This document shows positions 54,331 to 63,622 of a DNA stretch of 64,000 nt, piece by piece. Origin of the DNA: Nitrospira sp. (GTDB lineage: Bacteria > Nitrospirota > Nitrospiria > Nitrospirales > Nitrospiraceae); contig JARFXP010000002.1 of NCBI GenBank assembly GCA_029194675.1, positions 992,001 through 1,056,000 of the forward strand. The letters run 5' to 3'. The notes below the pieces were generated by a model. That model searched no databases. It was not told the origin of the DNA and worked only from the letters and a program-made list of their open reading frames with translations. The translations under genes were made by a program, and so were the position numbers. How positions within the stretch are numbered: the first letter of the stretch is position 1; the number at the start of each line of letters is the position of its first letter.

Positions 54331-54738
54331 ATGGTGCTGGTAGATGCCGGACCTCTGATTGCTTTGATTCATGCCGACGACCAACATCACGGGCGTTGCG
54401 TGGCTGCCTTCCAGGAACTGACCGAGCCCTTAGGGATTGTCTGGCCCGTGCTTACCGAAGCGATGTACCTCCTCAGCTTTTCCTGGAAAGCGCAGGCCCT
54501 TCTCTGGGAGATGCTCTATCATGGTGTGATCCGGGTGCTCACTGTGGGGGACAAGGACGTGTCCTGTATGAGAGTACTCATGAAGAAATATAAGGATTTA
54601 CCGATGGATCTGGCCGATGCCGCGCTGGTGGCTGTCGCAGAACGAGAAAGAATCCAGCGAATCTTCACGCTGGACCGCCGGGACTTCGAGGTGTATCGAC
54701 CAGCCAAGCTGGGCCGGTCTATTCTGCTACCGAGCTAG
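54331..54738 (+). CDS. vapC: PIN-domain ribonuclease toxin (VapC-like)
   Basis: A 135-residue PIN domain. The acidic metal-binding residues are Asp5 (LVDAGPLIAL), Glu43 (LTEAMYLL), Asp93/Asp96 (PMDLADAALV) and Asp115 (FTLDRRDF). It should cleave RNA when free of its antitoxin. It starts two bases after the antitoxin stop. Confidence 0.88.
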   Translation: MVLVDAGPLIALIHADDQHHGRCVAAFQELTEPLGIVWPVLTEAMYLLSFSWKAQALLWEMLYHGVIRVLTVGDKDVSCMRVLMKKYKDLPMDLADAALVAVAERERIQRIFTLDRRDFEVYRPAKLGRSILLPS

Positions 54739-54828
54739 CCGCGTCGCAGCAGTCGGGTATCGTCTATCCTTCTCACCCGTGATTTCTTTGAGGGAACCGG
54801 GTAAGCTCCGGCGGCCCACACAATTCCG

Positions 54829-56136
54829 ATGCACGACACGACACACCGAAATCCATTTCCACTGTCTGCGCAAGTTCTGGTCGCTGTGGTCTGTGGCGCG
54901 ACTCTTGGCGTGGTCTTTGGCCAGGAACCTTATCTGATCGGCCTGGGTAACGAGCAGCTTGGGAAACTTGGCCTCTGGGTGGTCTGGATCCTCAAGACAC
55001 TCGCGGTCCCGCTCATCTTCGTTGCGATCCTCGATTCCTTGATCAAAACGTCGCTTCCACTGCGCCAGGGGATGAAGCTGCTTACGATTTGTTTCATCAA
55101 CGTCTCCGTGGCAATGATGATCGGTCTTGCCATTATGAACATCTGGCAGCCGGGGAAAGCGTGGCAGGGCCATGTTGAAGACTTGCTCCAGGTGATACCT
55201 GGAATGAACCTCACCCCGACATTCACCCCATCGGAGCATCCACTCGAAGACCTGCTGGCTTATATTCCCCGTACGATTGGTGATCCGTTTGCGAGCAATA
55301 ACATCATTGGCGTCGTGCTTCTCGCTCTCGGACTCGGGCTGGCGCTGCGGTGGGCGCGGAGTACGACCGGCCATGCTGGCGTCGTGATCGATCACGTGGC
55401 CGATGCCATTGAGCGCGCCTATGGCCGGCTGGTGACGCTTCTCTGGTGGATCATCCTGGTCGTGCCGTTCGCGGTGTTCGGTGTCGTCGCCCAGGTCGTC
55501 GGCAGGTCAGGTATCGAGGTCTTCTCTGTGCTCTGGATCTTCCTCGCCGCCATGCTCCTCGGCCTTGCGGTGCATGCGTTGCTCTACTATCCGCTCGCCG
55601 CATGGTGGGTGGGGAAGAAACCGCCGATGGTCTATATCGGGCAGGGGGTCGATGCCATCATGACCGCCATGTCCTGCAATAGTAGTCTGGCGACCGTGCC
55701 CATCACGCTTCGCTGTCTCGAACGGATGCGGGTCTCCTCACAATCGGCGCGCCTCGCGGCCTGTGTCGGGACGAACCTCAACAACGATGGCATCACCCTC
55801 TACGAAGCGATGGCTGCGCTGTTCCTAGCCCATGCCCTCGGCTACGACCTGCCGATGTCGAAACAAATTGTGATCGTCGTGGCCTCCATCATCGCCGGCG
55901 CCGGCGTGGCCGGCATTCCCGAAGCGGGCATGATCGTGCTGCCGCTCGTCCTATCCGCCGCCGGTCTTCCGGACCAAGTCATCCTGGCCGCCATTCCTCT
56001 CATCATGACCGTGGACTGGATCATCGCCCGGGCCCGCTCCGGCGTCAACGTTATGAGCGACATGCTCGTTGCCATCCTACTCGACGTCGGACAGTCGAAG
56101 CCGGCAGCAGTCCCCAACACAAGATACCATCGCTAA
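54829..56136 (+). CDS. Dicarboxylate/amino acid:cation symporter
   Basis: A 435-residue inner-membrane transporter of the GltP/DctA family. The signature regions are visible: a Ser-rich reentrant loop AMSCNSSLATVPITL, the substrate/sodium motif NLNNDGITLYEAMAALFLA (variant of the NMDGT type), and the second loop GAGVAGIPEAGMIVLPLVL. The DctA-type NMDGT residues are changed to NNDGI, so the substrate may differ from C4-dicarboxylates. It lies at the left edge of the restriction-modification island. Confidence 0.88.
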   Translation: MHDTTHRNPFPLSAQVLVAVVCGATLGVVFGQEPYLIGLGNEQLGKLGLWVVWILKTLAVPLIFVAILDSLIKTSLPLRQGMKLLTICFINVSVAMMIGLAIMNIWQPGKAWQGHVEDLLQVIPGMNLTPTFTPSEHPLEDLLAYIPRTIGDPFASNNIIGVVLLALGLGLALRWARSTTGHAGVVIDHVADAIERAYGRLVTLLWWIILVVPFAVFGVVAQVVGRSGIEVFSVLWIFLAAMLLGLAVHALLYYPLAAWWVGKKPPMVYIGQGVDAIMTAMSCNSSLATVPITLRCLERMRVSSQSARLAACVGTNLNNDGITLYEAMAALFLAHALGYDLPMSKQIVIVVASIIAGAGVAGIPEAGMIVLPLVLSAAGLPDQVILAAIPLIMTVDWIIARARSGVNVMSDMLVAILLDVGQSKPAAVPNTRYHR

Positions 56137-56260
56137 GACAAGCGCTACCGGACCATGCTCATGGCGCGCACCGGTGAAGAACGACTCATCATGGGGTGCG
56201 CCATGCGGGATTCTGCGCGCATAATCGTGGAGGCTTCCTTGCGGGCGAGCGATCCCCAGA
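56137..56260 (+). pseudogene. Remnant of a short protein of unknown function
   Basis: Directly after the symporter stop, the same frame reads RYRTMLMARTGEERLIMGCA and DSARIIVEASL, a pattern I associate with short uncharacterised bacterial proteins (TGEERL-MG). The N terminus is absent or very short, and the frame is cut by the HsdR junction near 56265. Confidence 0.4.
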
Positions 56261-57485
56261 CGACGAATATCACACCCAAGACTTTGAGCGAGTCGTCGCC
56301 TTGCGGGCTCGCACGCAGGCGATTGCTCGGCATCTGACCGAGTTTTTGAAAAAGACCGGTCGCTACGCCAAGACAATCGTATTCTGTGTGGATCAGGAAC
56401 ATGCTGCAGAAATGCGCCAAGCCCTGACCAATCTCAATGACGATCTGACCCGGCAGCATGCCGACTATGTCTGCCGGGTGACAGCCGAAGAAGGAGATAT
56501 CGGACGTGGACACCTCGGACGATTCCAAGAACCGGAAAAGGATACTCCGGTCATCCTCACGACCTCGCAACTCCTGACGACCGGTGTCGATGCACCGACG
56601 TGCAAGAACATCGTGCTGGCTCGTGTGGTCAACTCCATGACTGAGTTCAAGCAGATGATCGGACGGGGCACCAGGGTGCACGACGACTATGGCAAGCTTT
56701 ACTTTAATATTCTGGACTACACCGGATCAGCTACGCGCCTTTTTGCCGATCCGGACTTCGATGGCGATCCGGTTCTGATCACGCAAGAGGAGATGAGTGA
56801 AGCCGGCGAACCGAAGACATACAAGATCCTCGAAGAACAGCCGGTCATGGCTGAGACAGAGGAACAATTTCAGATTTCAAATGAGCAGATCGCAGATGAC
56901 GGAGAAGGGGAGCGACGAAAGTACTACTTTGGCGGAGGGCAACTCGAGATTGTCGCGCATATCGTCCATGAGCTTGATCCAGATGGGAAACACTTGCGCG
57001 TGGTCAAGTTCACGGATTACACAGCAGAGAAAGTCCGCACGCTGTATCGGAATGCCTCCGATCTTCGAACGCAATGGGCTGATCCGGAACAGCGGGCTGA
57101 AATCATTCAACGATTGGCCGATCGGGGCATCGATTTCGACGATCTGGCACAAGTCGCCGGTCAGCCGGACGCCGATCCGTTCGATCTGCTCTGCCATGTG
57201 GCCTTCAATGCACCACTTCGGACCAGACGGGAACGAGCAGACAGGCTCAAGAAGGAGAAGAGAGACTTCTTTGATCAGTACGGATCGCAAGCAAAGGAGA
57301 TACTCACGGAGCTGTTGGAGAAGTATGCGGAATACGGCACTGCGCAGTTTGTGATTCCCGACGTGCTCAAGGTGCCGCCGATCTCCGATCGTGGCAATGT
57401 CGTGGAGATAGCCGGATTCTTCGGCGGACCGGAGCAGCTCCGAGCGGCCGTCAATCAATTGCAAACCTTGCTGTATGCAGCATAA
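56196..57485 (+). pseudogene. hsdR: Type I restriction subunit HsdR, C-terminal half only
   Basis: Homology to EcoEI-type HsdR begins near 56265 (DDEYHTQDFERVVALRARTQ) and covers the second helicase lobe (KTIVFCVDQEHAAEMRQAL, ILTTSQLLTTGVDAPTCKNI, QMIGRGTRV) and the C-terminal HsdM-binding domain to 57485. The endonuclease domain and the first helicase lobe with Walker A and DEAD motifs, about 450-500 residues, are missing. The leading residues from 56196 are not HsdR-like. Residues around 225-240 (EEQFQISNEQIADDGEG) look like a small repeat inserted in frame. It cannot cleave DNA. Confidence 0.88.
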
Positions 57486-57490
57486 TGTAT

Positions 57491-57552
57491 CGCAAATCTT
57501 ACATCTCAGAATTATCGGCGATCTGAAATTTTGCATTTGAAATCTGAGATTC
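57491..57552. repeat. AT-rich palindromic short repeat
   Basis: It contains the words ATCTGAAATTTTGCATTTGA and AAATCTGAGATT. Related words occur at 56866-56892 (inside hsdR), 58683-58714 (inside the four-helix-bundle gene) and 58889-58911 (just before hsdM). This looks like a dispersed miniature repeat family tolerated within reading frames. Confidence 0.55.
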
Positions 57553-57558
57553 ACCTAG

Positions 57559-58394
57559 GGCCTGTTGACATTCAGCTCCCCCCCGTGGCATTGGTGTGGC
57601 CTTGTTCAACACCCCCCGGAGGGAAGATGGCGAGATGTGAGCTGCGAGATGACCAATGGAGGCGGATTCAAGCGTTGTTGCCGGGCAAGGCGAGCGATCC
57701 CGGGCGGACAGCAACTGATAATCGCAAATTTGTGGAGGCGGTGCTCTGGATCGCTCGGACCGGTGCGCACTGGCGTGAGCTACCAGAGCGCTTCGGCGTC
57801 TGGAACAGCGTGTTCCAGCGGTACAACCGGTGGTCGAAAGCATGTGTGTGGGAACGGGTGTTCCGCGAACTATCGGGCGACCCAGATTTCGAATACGTGA
57901 TGATCGATTCCACCATCGTCCGCGCTCACCAGCACAGCGCGGGCGCAAAAGGGGGACTCAAGAGACGGAAGCCATTGGCCGTTCAAAAGGCGGTCTGACC
58001 ACCAAAATCCACACCGCTGTCGACGGTCTGGGCAACCCGCTGCGCTTTATCTTGACGCCGGGACAGGCGTCGGATTACACACAGGCCGAGCCGTTGCTGC
58101 AGGGCTTGCCCGCTCAGCACGTCATTGCCGACAAGGGATACGACAGCAACACGATCGTTGAAACCATCGCGGAGTCCGGCGCGAAAGTCGTCATCCCGCC
58201 GCGCTCCTGCGTGAAGGATCCGCGCGCAACCGACTTCGCTATGTACGCCGAGCGTTACCGCATCGAATGCTTCTTCAACAAGCTCAAGCACGACCGTGCC
58301 GTCGCAACCCGCCACGCCAAGCGTGCACGCAACTTTGCAAGCCTCATCTATCTCGCCGCGTCCATGCTGTGGATGAAATGAATGTCAACAGAAC
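57559..58394 (+). mobile_element. IS5-family (IS427-like) insertion sequence
   Basis: 836 bp. Terminal inverted repeats of 16 bp match at 14 positions (57559-57574 and 58379-58394) and are flanked by a CTAG target duplication (57555-57558 and 58395-58398), typical of the IS427 group. It sits between the hsdR remnant and the four-helix-bundle gene. Confidence 0.93.
57627..58381 (+). CDS. IS427-like transposase read in two frames
   Basis: The first frame (57627-57998) holds the N-terminal part RCELRDDQWRRIQALLPG and the first catalytic Asp (VMIDSTIVRAH). The second frame, shifted by -1, supplies QETEAIGRSKGGLTTKIHTA, the second Asp (VIADKGYDS) and the Glu (YRIECFFNKLKHDR), ending at 58381. The shift must occur around AAAAGGGGG at 57947-57955. 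Programmed -1 frameshifting is known in this IS group, so this is probably the normal expression mode, although a mutation in the homopolymer cannot be excluded. Confidence 0.85.
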
Positions 58395-58404
58395 CTAGGC
58401 AACC

Positions 58405-58899
58405 ATGAAATATAAATCCTTCGAAGACCTGCCTGTATGGCAAGCTGCCATTGAATTAGCTCGCGACACATACGCACTGACGGAGCATCAGGCATTCCGT
58501 GGTCATGCTGGATTACGGGACCAATTGGAGCGAGCCGCACTGTCCGTTTCGAACAACATCGCCGAAGGCTTCGAGCGCGGCAGCACGAACGAACTCCTTG
58601 CCTTTCTTTACATCGCCCGAGGATCGTCCGGCGAAGTCCGTTCCATGTTGTGTCTCGTGGAACGCATTCCAAGCTTCTCCCCGCTGAAATCTGAAGTTTG
58701 TAATTTGAGATCGAGCTGCCTCAGCATCTCCAGGCAGCTCTATGGCTGGATTGAGCAACTCAAGAATTCCGATATTTCCGGCCAACGGCATCTGAACGAC
58801 AAAGTGCGCAGCCGTACTACTGAGCGTAAAGAGCGCGACGCTTTCCTCGACGAACTCGACCGCATCCGTCAATCCAGTGCGAAGCGTTCTGATCTCTGA
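58405..58899 (+). CDS. Four-helix-bundle protein (23S rRNA IVS-like)
   Basis: A 164-residue protein with the family opening KSFEDLPVWQAAIELARDTY and the core LRDQLERAALSVSNNIAEGF and ELLAFLYIARGSSGEVRSML. Such proteins are frequently found inside type I restriction loci and rRNA intervening sequences; their function is unknown. The stretch SPLKSEVCNLRSSC in the middle is encoded by a copy of the AT-rich short repeat, an in-frame insertion. It lies between hsdR and hsdM, and the IS427-like element ends 10 bp before its ATG, so its original promoter is cut off. Confidence 0.88.
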   Translation: MKYKSFEDLPVWQAAIELARDTYALTEHQAFRGHAGLRDQLERAALSVSNNIAEGFERGSTNELLAFLYIARGSSGEVRSMLCLVERIPSFSPLKSEVCNLRSSCLSISRQLYGWIEQLKNSDISGQRHLNDKVRSRTTERKERDAFLDELDRIRQSSAKRSDL

Positions 58900-58915
58900 A
58901 ATTTGAGATTCCGCC

Positions 58916-60346
58916 ATGCCCAAGACACCTTCTGCTCCTCTGACCACTACCCAACAACTTGGTTCACTCATTAAGTCCGCGCGCGACATCATGCGGAAGG
59001 ACAAAGGGCTCAACGGCGACCTCGACCGTCTGCCCATGCTCACCTGGATCATGTTTCTGAAGTTCTTGGATGATCTGGAACAGATCCGCGAGACCGACAT
59101 GAAGCTCGCCGGCAAGCGCTTCCGTCCCGCCATTGAATCGCCCTATCGCTGGCGCGACTGGGCCGCAAAGCCCGACGGCATCACCGGCGACGAGCTGATC
59201 AAGTTCGTGAACAATGACGAAGCCATCGGTCCCGACGGCAAGAAAGGCCCAGGTCTCTTTTCCTATCTTCGCAGTTTACAAGGCGCCAACGGCGGCGACA
59301 GCCGCGACGTCATCGCAACGGTCTTTCGCGGTACCATCAACCGCATGATCAACGGCTATCTCCTGCGTGATGTGGTGAACAAGGTCAACGGCACCCCACG
59401 CGCTGTCGTCCGTTTCATGGTTGCCGTCACCGATCCGAGATTGGGCGAGACCGTCCTCGACCCCGCCTGCGGAACCGGCGGCTTTCTCGTTGAAGCGTTT
59501 GAACATTTGAGAAAACAGTGCAGGCGTACTGAGCATCACGCCGTGCTGCAAACAGAGAGCCTCCTAGGCGGGGAGGCAAAGCCGCTGCCCTATCTGCTTG
59601 CACAAATGAATTTGCTTCTGCATGGGTTGGAAACGCCGCAGATCGATTCACTTAATAGCTTACGATTTCCCTTGAAGGAGATCGGTGACAAAGATCGAGT
59701 GGATATCATTCTTACCAATCCACCCTTCGGCGGCGAGGAGGAACGCGGCATCCTCTCGAACTTTCCCGAAGACAAGCAAACATCTGAAACCACCTTGCTT
59801 TTCCTACAACTCATCATGCGTAAACTCAGGCGATTGCCAAAGCCAGGCCGCGCCGGAATCGTTGTTCCTAATGGTACCTTATTCGGTGATGGCGTCTGTG
59901 CTCGAATCAAAGAAGAACTGTTGAAGGACTTCAATCTCCACACGATCGTCCGGCTGCCCAACGGCGTCTTCGCGCCTTACACAGGGATTCCAACAAATCT
60001 GACGTTCTTCGACCGCTCAAGTCCGACAAAACATGTCTGGTATTACGAACAGCCACTCCCAGAAGGCCGAAAGAACTACACCAAGACTCAGCCGATTCAA
60101 TTCGAGGAATTTGCCGACTGCATCGCCTGGTGGAATAAACGCAAAGAGAACGACCGAGCCTGGAAAGTCCCAGCCGCCGACATCCTCAAGAACGGCTGTA
60201 ATCTCGACATCAAGAATCCACGTGGCAAAGTTGACTTAGAGCATCTGCCACCAGAACAACTAGCCGACGATATTCTGAAGAAGGAATTGCGCATAGCCGA
60301 GATCATGGGCGAAATCAAGGCTCTTTTGAAACAGGATGGCGTATGA
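58916..60346 (+). CDS. hsdM: Type I restriction-modification methyltransferase subunit
   Basis: An adenine-N6 DNA methyltransferase of 476 residues that works with HsdS. The N-terminal helical domain (QQLGSLIKSARDIMRKDKGL, LPMLTWIMFLKFLDDLE) is followed by the SAM-binding motif DPACGTGGFLVEAFEHL (near residue 182) and catalytic motif NPPFGGEEERG (near 268). The gene is intact and of full length, and overlaps hsdS by four bases. Confidence 0.96.
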   Translation: MPKTPSAPLTTTQQLGSLIKSARDIMRKDKGLNGDLDRLPMLTWIMFLKFLDDLEQIRETDMKLAGKRFRPAIESPYRWRDWAAKPDGITGDELIKFVNNDEAIGPDGKKGPGLFSYLRSLQGANGGDSRDVIATVFRGTINRMINGYLLRDVVNKVNGTPRAVVRFMVAVTDPRLGETVLDPACGTGGFLVEAFEHLRKQCRRTEHHAVLQTESLLGGEAKPLPYLLAQMNLLLHGLETPQIDSLNSLRFPLKEIGDKDRVDIILTNPPFGGEEERGILSNFPEDKQTSETTLLFLQLIMRKLRRLPKPGRAGIVVPNGTLFGDGVCARIKEELLKDFNLHTIVRLPNGVFAPYTGIPTNLTFFDRSSPTKHVWYYEQPLPEGRKNYTKTQPIQFEEFADCIAWWNKRKENDRAWKVPAADILKNGCNLDIKNPRGKVDLEHLPPEQLADDILKKELRIAEIMGEIKALLKQDGV

Positions 60347-61545
60347 GCAAGTGGTCGATGACGCCTCTATCAGAAGTGCTCACTCCTTATCAAAAGTACA
60401 TCGAAACTCCAGAGCCAAAGGAATATCCGAAGTTGTCCGTAAAGCTTTACGGGAAGGGGGTTGTTCTGGATGCTCCTGCAGATGGAACCACTCTTAAGAT
60501 GAAGCGTCACCAGATCGCTAAGAGTGGGCAGGTTATCTTGTCTGAAATATGGGGCAAGAAGGGTGCAATTGGGTTTGTGCCTCCCGAAGGACATGGAGCT
60601 CTGTGCACGAGCCATTTCTTCCTTTTTGATGTTAATGAGTCTAGGTTGGAACCAAAGTATCTACACGCCATTTTTACAGCGAACTATCTGCAAGATCAGT
60701 TGAATGTTGAAGCCAAAGGAACTACTGGTTATGCAGCGGTAAGGCCAAAGAATCTTCTCGATGCGGAAATCCCTCTCCCCCCGCTTCCCGAGCAGCGGCG
60801 GATCGTGGCGCGGATTGAATCCCTGGCAGGGAATATTGAAGAAGCTCGCTCGCTTCGCACTCAAGCAACACAAGAAGCTGAGATGCTCATGGTATCTGAA
60901 GAACGTAGAATTTGGCCAGACTCTGTGCTTGGTGAGGCAAGAACGCTTGGGAGCGTCACTGCTTATCTTGCCCGGGGAAGACAGTCGGAGCAGGGCGAAT
61001 CAAATCACTTTTTGATTAAAACTCAGCATGTTCAGCAAGGACGTTATATCCCATCTCTGGTTCGCCTTGCGGCGCATGTTGCCCAAAAGGTACACCCAGA
61101 TGCTTTTGTGCAGCCTGGGGACATTCTGATCGCGTGCTCAGCAGCCGGATGCCTTGGACGTGTTGCGCGTTTTTTGGAGGAAGGTCATGCTATTTCGACC
61201 GATACGCATGTCGCGATAGCTAGAGCAAACTCGGCCCTTGTTAATGGTGATTACCTCTATAAGTACTTGAATGGGGCGCAGGGCCAGCATCAGTTACGCA
61301 GTCGAGAACGAGGAGACTGGCAGCGTGAAAAGATCAGTTTTCGTCTTACCGAATCGAATTTGAATGACCTTCGGCAGGTCCCGGTCCCAATACCACCTCT
61401 GTCAGAACAGTGTAGCATCGTAGCCTATCTTGACAGATTGCAAGCCAAGGTGGACACGCTGAAGAAGTTGCATGCCGAAACTGCCACTGAACTCGCTGCG
61501 CTTATGCCCTCCATACTCGACAAAGCGTTCAAAGGGGAACTTTAG
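60343..61545 (+). CDS. hsdS: Type I restriction-modification specificity subunit
   Basis: A 400-residue DNA-recognition subunit with two target-recognition domains (about residues 1-140 and 185-345). Each is followed by a conserved helix: PPLPEQRRIVARIESLAGNI after TRD1 and PPLSEQCSIVAYLDRLQAKV after TRD2. It appears intact, so with HsdM it can methylate a bipartite site. It ends one base before the endonuclease gene. Confidence 0.94.
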   Translation: MSKWSMTPLSEVLTPYQKYIETPEPKEYPKLSVKLYGKGVVLDAPADGTTLKMKRHQIAKSGQVILSEIWGKKGAIGFVPPEGHGALCTSHFFLFDVNESRLEPKYLHAIFTANYLQDQLNVEAKGTTGYAAVRPKNLLDAEIPLPPLPEQRRIVARIESLAGNIEEARSLRTQATQEAEMLMVSEERRIWPDSVLGEARTLGSVTAYLARGRQSEQGESNHFLIKTQHVQQGRYIPSLVRLAAHVAQKVHPDAFVQPGDILIACSAAGCLGRVARFLEEGHAISTDTHVAIARANSALVNGDYLYKYLNGAQGQHQLRSRERGDWQREKISFRLTESNLNDLRQVPVPIPPLSEQCSIVAYLDRLQAKVDTLKKLHAETATELAALMPSILDKAFKGEL

Positions 61546-61546
61546 G

Positions 61547-61856
61547 ATGCCGTGCTTACCTTATGAAATCATGGAGGCAATGATTCAGTGCTTTGGTCGA
61601 TGCTTTCATTACAAGGATCGCATGGCTGCCTTTCTTAACTACTGTGAGGTTCCACGACCACTTGCCAGCAAACATCGCGAGGAGTTCAAGTTTACGTGGG
61701 CGCGCAAGCTATTGACCGAGCTAGGAGAGACTGAAAACGGTCACGTTCTCCAGCGAAAAGTCCTCACCGGTCTATGCCAATTGAGAAATGTTCCAGATGA
61801 CAAGGTTCTTGACCGCGCGGCCGCTTTGGACGCACTGTGTGTGCTCAAAGACCTAG
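61547..61856 (+). pseudogene. Restriction endonuclease-like protein, 5' part (IS-split)
   Basis: The first 103 codons (MPCLPYEIMEAMIQCFGRCF onward) of a protein interrupted by an IS5-family element at a CTAG site. The domain of this part is helical and unrecognised (FTWARKLLTELGETENGHVL). Removing the IS and one CTAG restores the frame into 63042-63622, giving about 296 residues. Confidence 0.85.
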
Positions 61857-63037
61857 GGAAGGTCTGATTTATTCTCCTCGCGAGATGTGCTACGGATAGC
61901 GCAGCACTGAACGGGAGGCGCATCCGATGCAACAGCAGACATTTGCCGAGGTCACGTTTGAACCGTATCGCAAGCCCACTCGCCGCGAGCAGTTCCTGGA
62001 TGAAATGAACCGTGTCGTGCCGTGGGCGGACCTGGTGGCGGCCATTGAGCCGGTCTATCCCAAGGCCGAAGGCCCCGGGCGGCCACCGGTGGGCGTCGAG
62101 CGCATGCTGCGCCTCCATTGTCTGCAACAGTGGTTCAACCTGTCGGATCCGGCCGTGGAAGAGGCGCTGGACGACTCACGGGCGATGCGGCAGTTCGTGG
62201 GCATTGATCTGGGCCGCGAGCCCGTGCCCGATGAAACGACGATCTGCAAGTTTCGGCATCTCTTGGAAGCCCACCAACTGGGCGAGCGGCTCTTTGCACG
62301 GATCGGCGCGTATCTGGCAACCCACGGCATAAAAGTCAGTCGCGGGACCATCGTGGATGCCACCATCATCAGTGCGCCCAGTTCAACCAAGAATCGCCAG
62401 AAGGCGCGGGATCCGGAGATGCATCAGACGAAGAAGGGCAATCAGTGGTACTTCGGCATGAAAGCGCATATCGGTGTGGACAGCCAGACCAAGCTGATTC
62501 ATTCAGTGGCCGCGACTGCCGCGAATGTGCATGACAGCCAGGGGTTACCGAAGTTGCTGCATGGACAGGAGACGCGGGTGGGGGGCGATGCCGCGTATAG
62601 CGGGCAGCGCGACGTGATTCGACACCACGCCCCCAGGGCTAAGAGCTTTGTGCAGACTAAAGCGCATCGCCATCGGCCCCTGAGTGAGACCGAGCGGGCC
62701 CGGAACCGCACGAAGTCGAAGGTGCGGGCGAAAGTCGAACATGCGTTCTTGGTGATCAAGCAGATCTTCGGGTGGGCCAACGTCCGCTACCGGGGGTTGG
62801 CGAAGAACACCCACTGGCTGTTCATCAGTTGCGGCTTGGCGAATCTCTATGTGACGCGCCGGCAGCTGCTGGCGGAAGCCTCGTGAGCCCGTGTGCGAAC
62901 GGAGTCATGGGCAGCCTGACAGAGCGGGCGAGCCCCGAGAAAGACGATCCCGGACCAGCGGATTCCCACCTGATGGCCAGTAGTGATTCCCCCAGGGACA
63001 GATTGCTTCGTGCAACTGTGAATTAATCAGACGTTCC
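61857..63037 (+). mobile_element. IS5-family insertion sequence in the endonuclease gene
   Basis: 1181 bp. The left end GGAAGGTCTGATTTATTC and the right end (reverse complement GGAACGTCTGATTAATTC) form terminal inverted repeats (16/18), flanked by CTAG duplications at 61853-61856 and 63038-63041. It carries one transposase gene. Confidence 0.92.
61927..62886 (+). CDS. IS5-family transposase
   Basis: A DDE transposase of 319 residues. The N-terminal domain has MLRLHCLQQWFNLSDPAVEE and DETTICKFRHLLE; catalytic residues lie in GTIVDATIIS (Asp), GDAAYSGQRDV (Asp) and KVRAKVEHAFLVIKQIFG (Glu). The single frame is intact with no frameshift, so the element may be active. It has higher GC than the gene it interrupts. 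Confidence 0.95.
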   Translation: MQQQTFAEVTFEPYRKPTRREQFLDEMNRVVPWADLVAAIEPVYPKAEGPGRPPVGVERMLRLHCLQQWFNLSDPAVEEALDDSRAMRQFVGIDLGREPVPDETTICKFRHLLEAHQLGERLFARIGAYLATHGIKVSRGTIVDATIISAPSSTKNRQKARDPEMHQTKKGNQWYFGMKAHIGVDSQTKLIHSVAATAANVHDSQGLPKLLHGQETRVGGDAAYSGQRDVIRHHAPRAKSFVQTKAHRHRPLSETERARNRTKSKVRAKVEHAFLVIKQIFGWANVRYRGLAKNTHWLFISCGLANLYVTRRQLLAEAS

Positions 63038-63041
63038 CTAG

Positions 63042-63622
63042 CGATGCAACATGATCTGATTGCTCGGGAGGAGTTGGATAAAGGTATTGTCAAGAAGCGA
63101 TTAGCTGAGGAGCAGAACCGAGTTGTGCAAGAACGATCAAGAAAGCTGGAAGCTCTTCGGAAATCATTTAACTCTGCTGTTGTTTCATCAAATCGCCAAG
63201 AAGCCGGGTATTCTCTTGAAGATATCCTGAAGGATCTGTTTGCTTTATTTGAGGTCGAATATCGCAAGCCATTTAGAACGGTGACCCAGCAGATTGATGG
63301 ACACTTCAGCTTCCAAGGTTTTGATTACCTTGTGGAAGCCAAATGGCGGCAGAACCAACCTGTAGAGCAAGAGCTTGGCGCCTTTAAGCATAAGATAGAT
63401 GGCAAGCTGGAAAGCACACGAGGATTCTTTGTTTCGATACCAGGCTTCCGAGAGGAAGTTATCGCTCAATTTAATGGACGGGGAGCTAATGTGATCCTAA
63501 TAGACGGGCGCGATTTAGTACACATTCTTGAAGGTCGGATTGATCTTCGCGATGCCCTTAAAAGAAAAATTGAGAAGGCTGCGCAGGAGGGAATTGTTTT
63601 CGCTCCTCTGTACGAAGGGTAA
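63042..63622 (+). pseudogene. Restriction endonuclease-like protein, 3' part (IS-split)
   Basis: It continues the gene broken at 61856. It has a coiled-coil segment (ELDKGIVKKRLAEEQNRVVQ), then a nuclease-like core with a PD-(D/E)XK pattern: IDGHFSFQGFDYLVEAKWRQ, where the first Asp and the Glu-x-Lys are the expected metal/catalytic residues. GFFVSIPGFREEVIAQFNGR and ILIDGRDLVHILEGRIDLRD follow, as in Mrr-like enzymes. The ATG at 63044 is internal to the original frame, so a truncated nuclease fragment could still be made if transcribed. Confidence 0.83.

Noticed and set aside
56196..56264. N-terminal residues before the HsdR homology treated as a real HsdR start
   Set aside because: They do not resemble HsdR and belong to the junction with another gene remnant.
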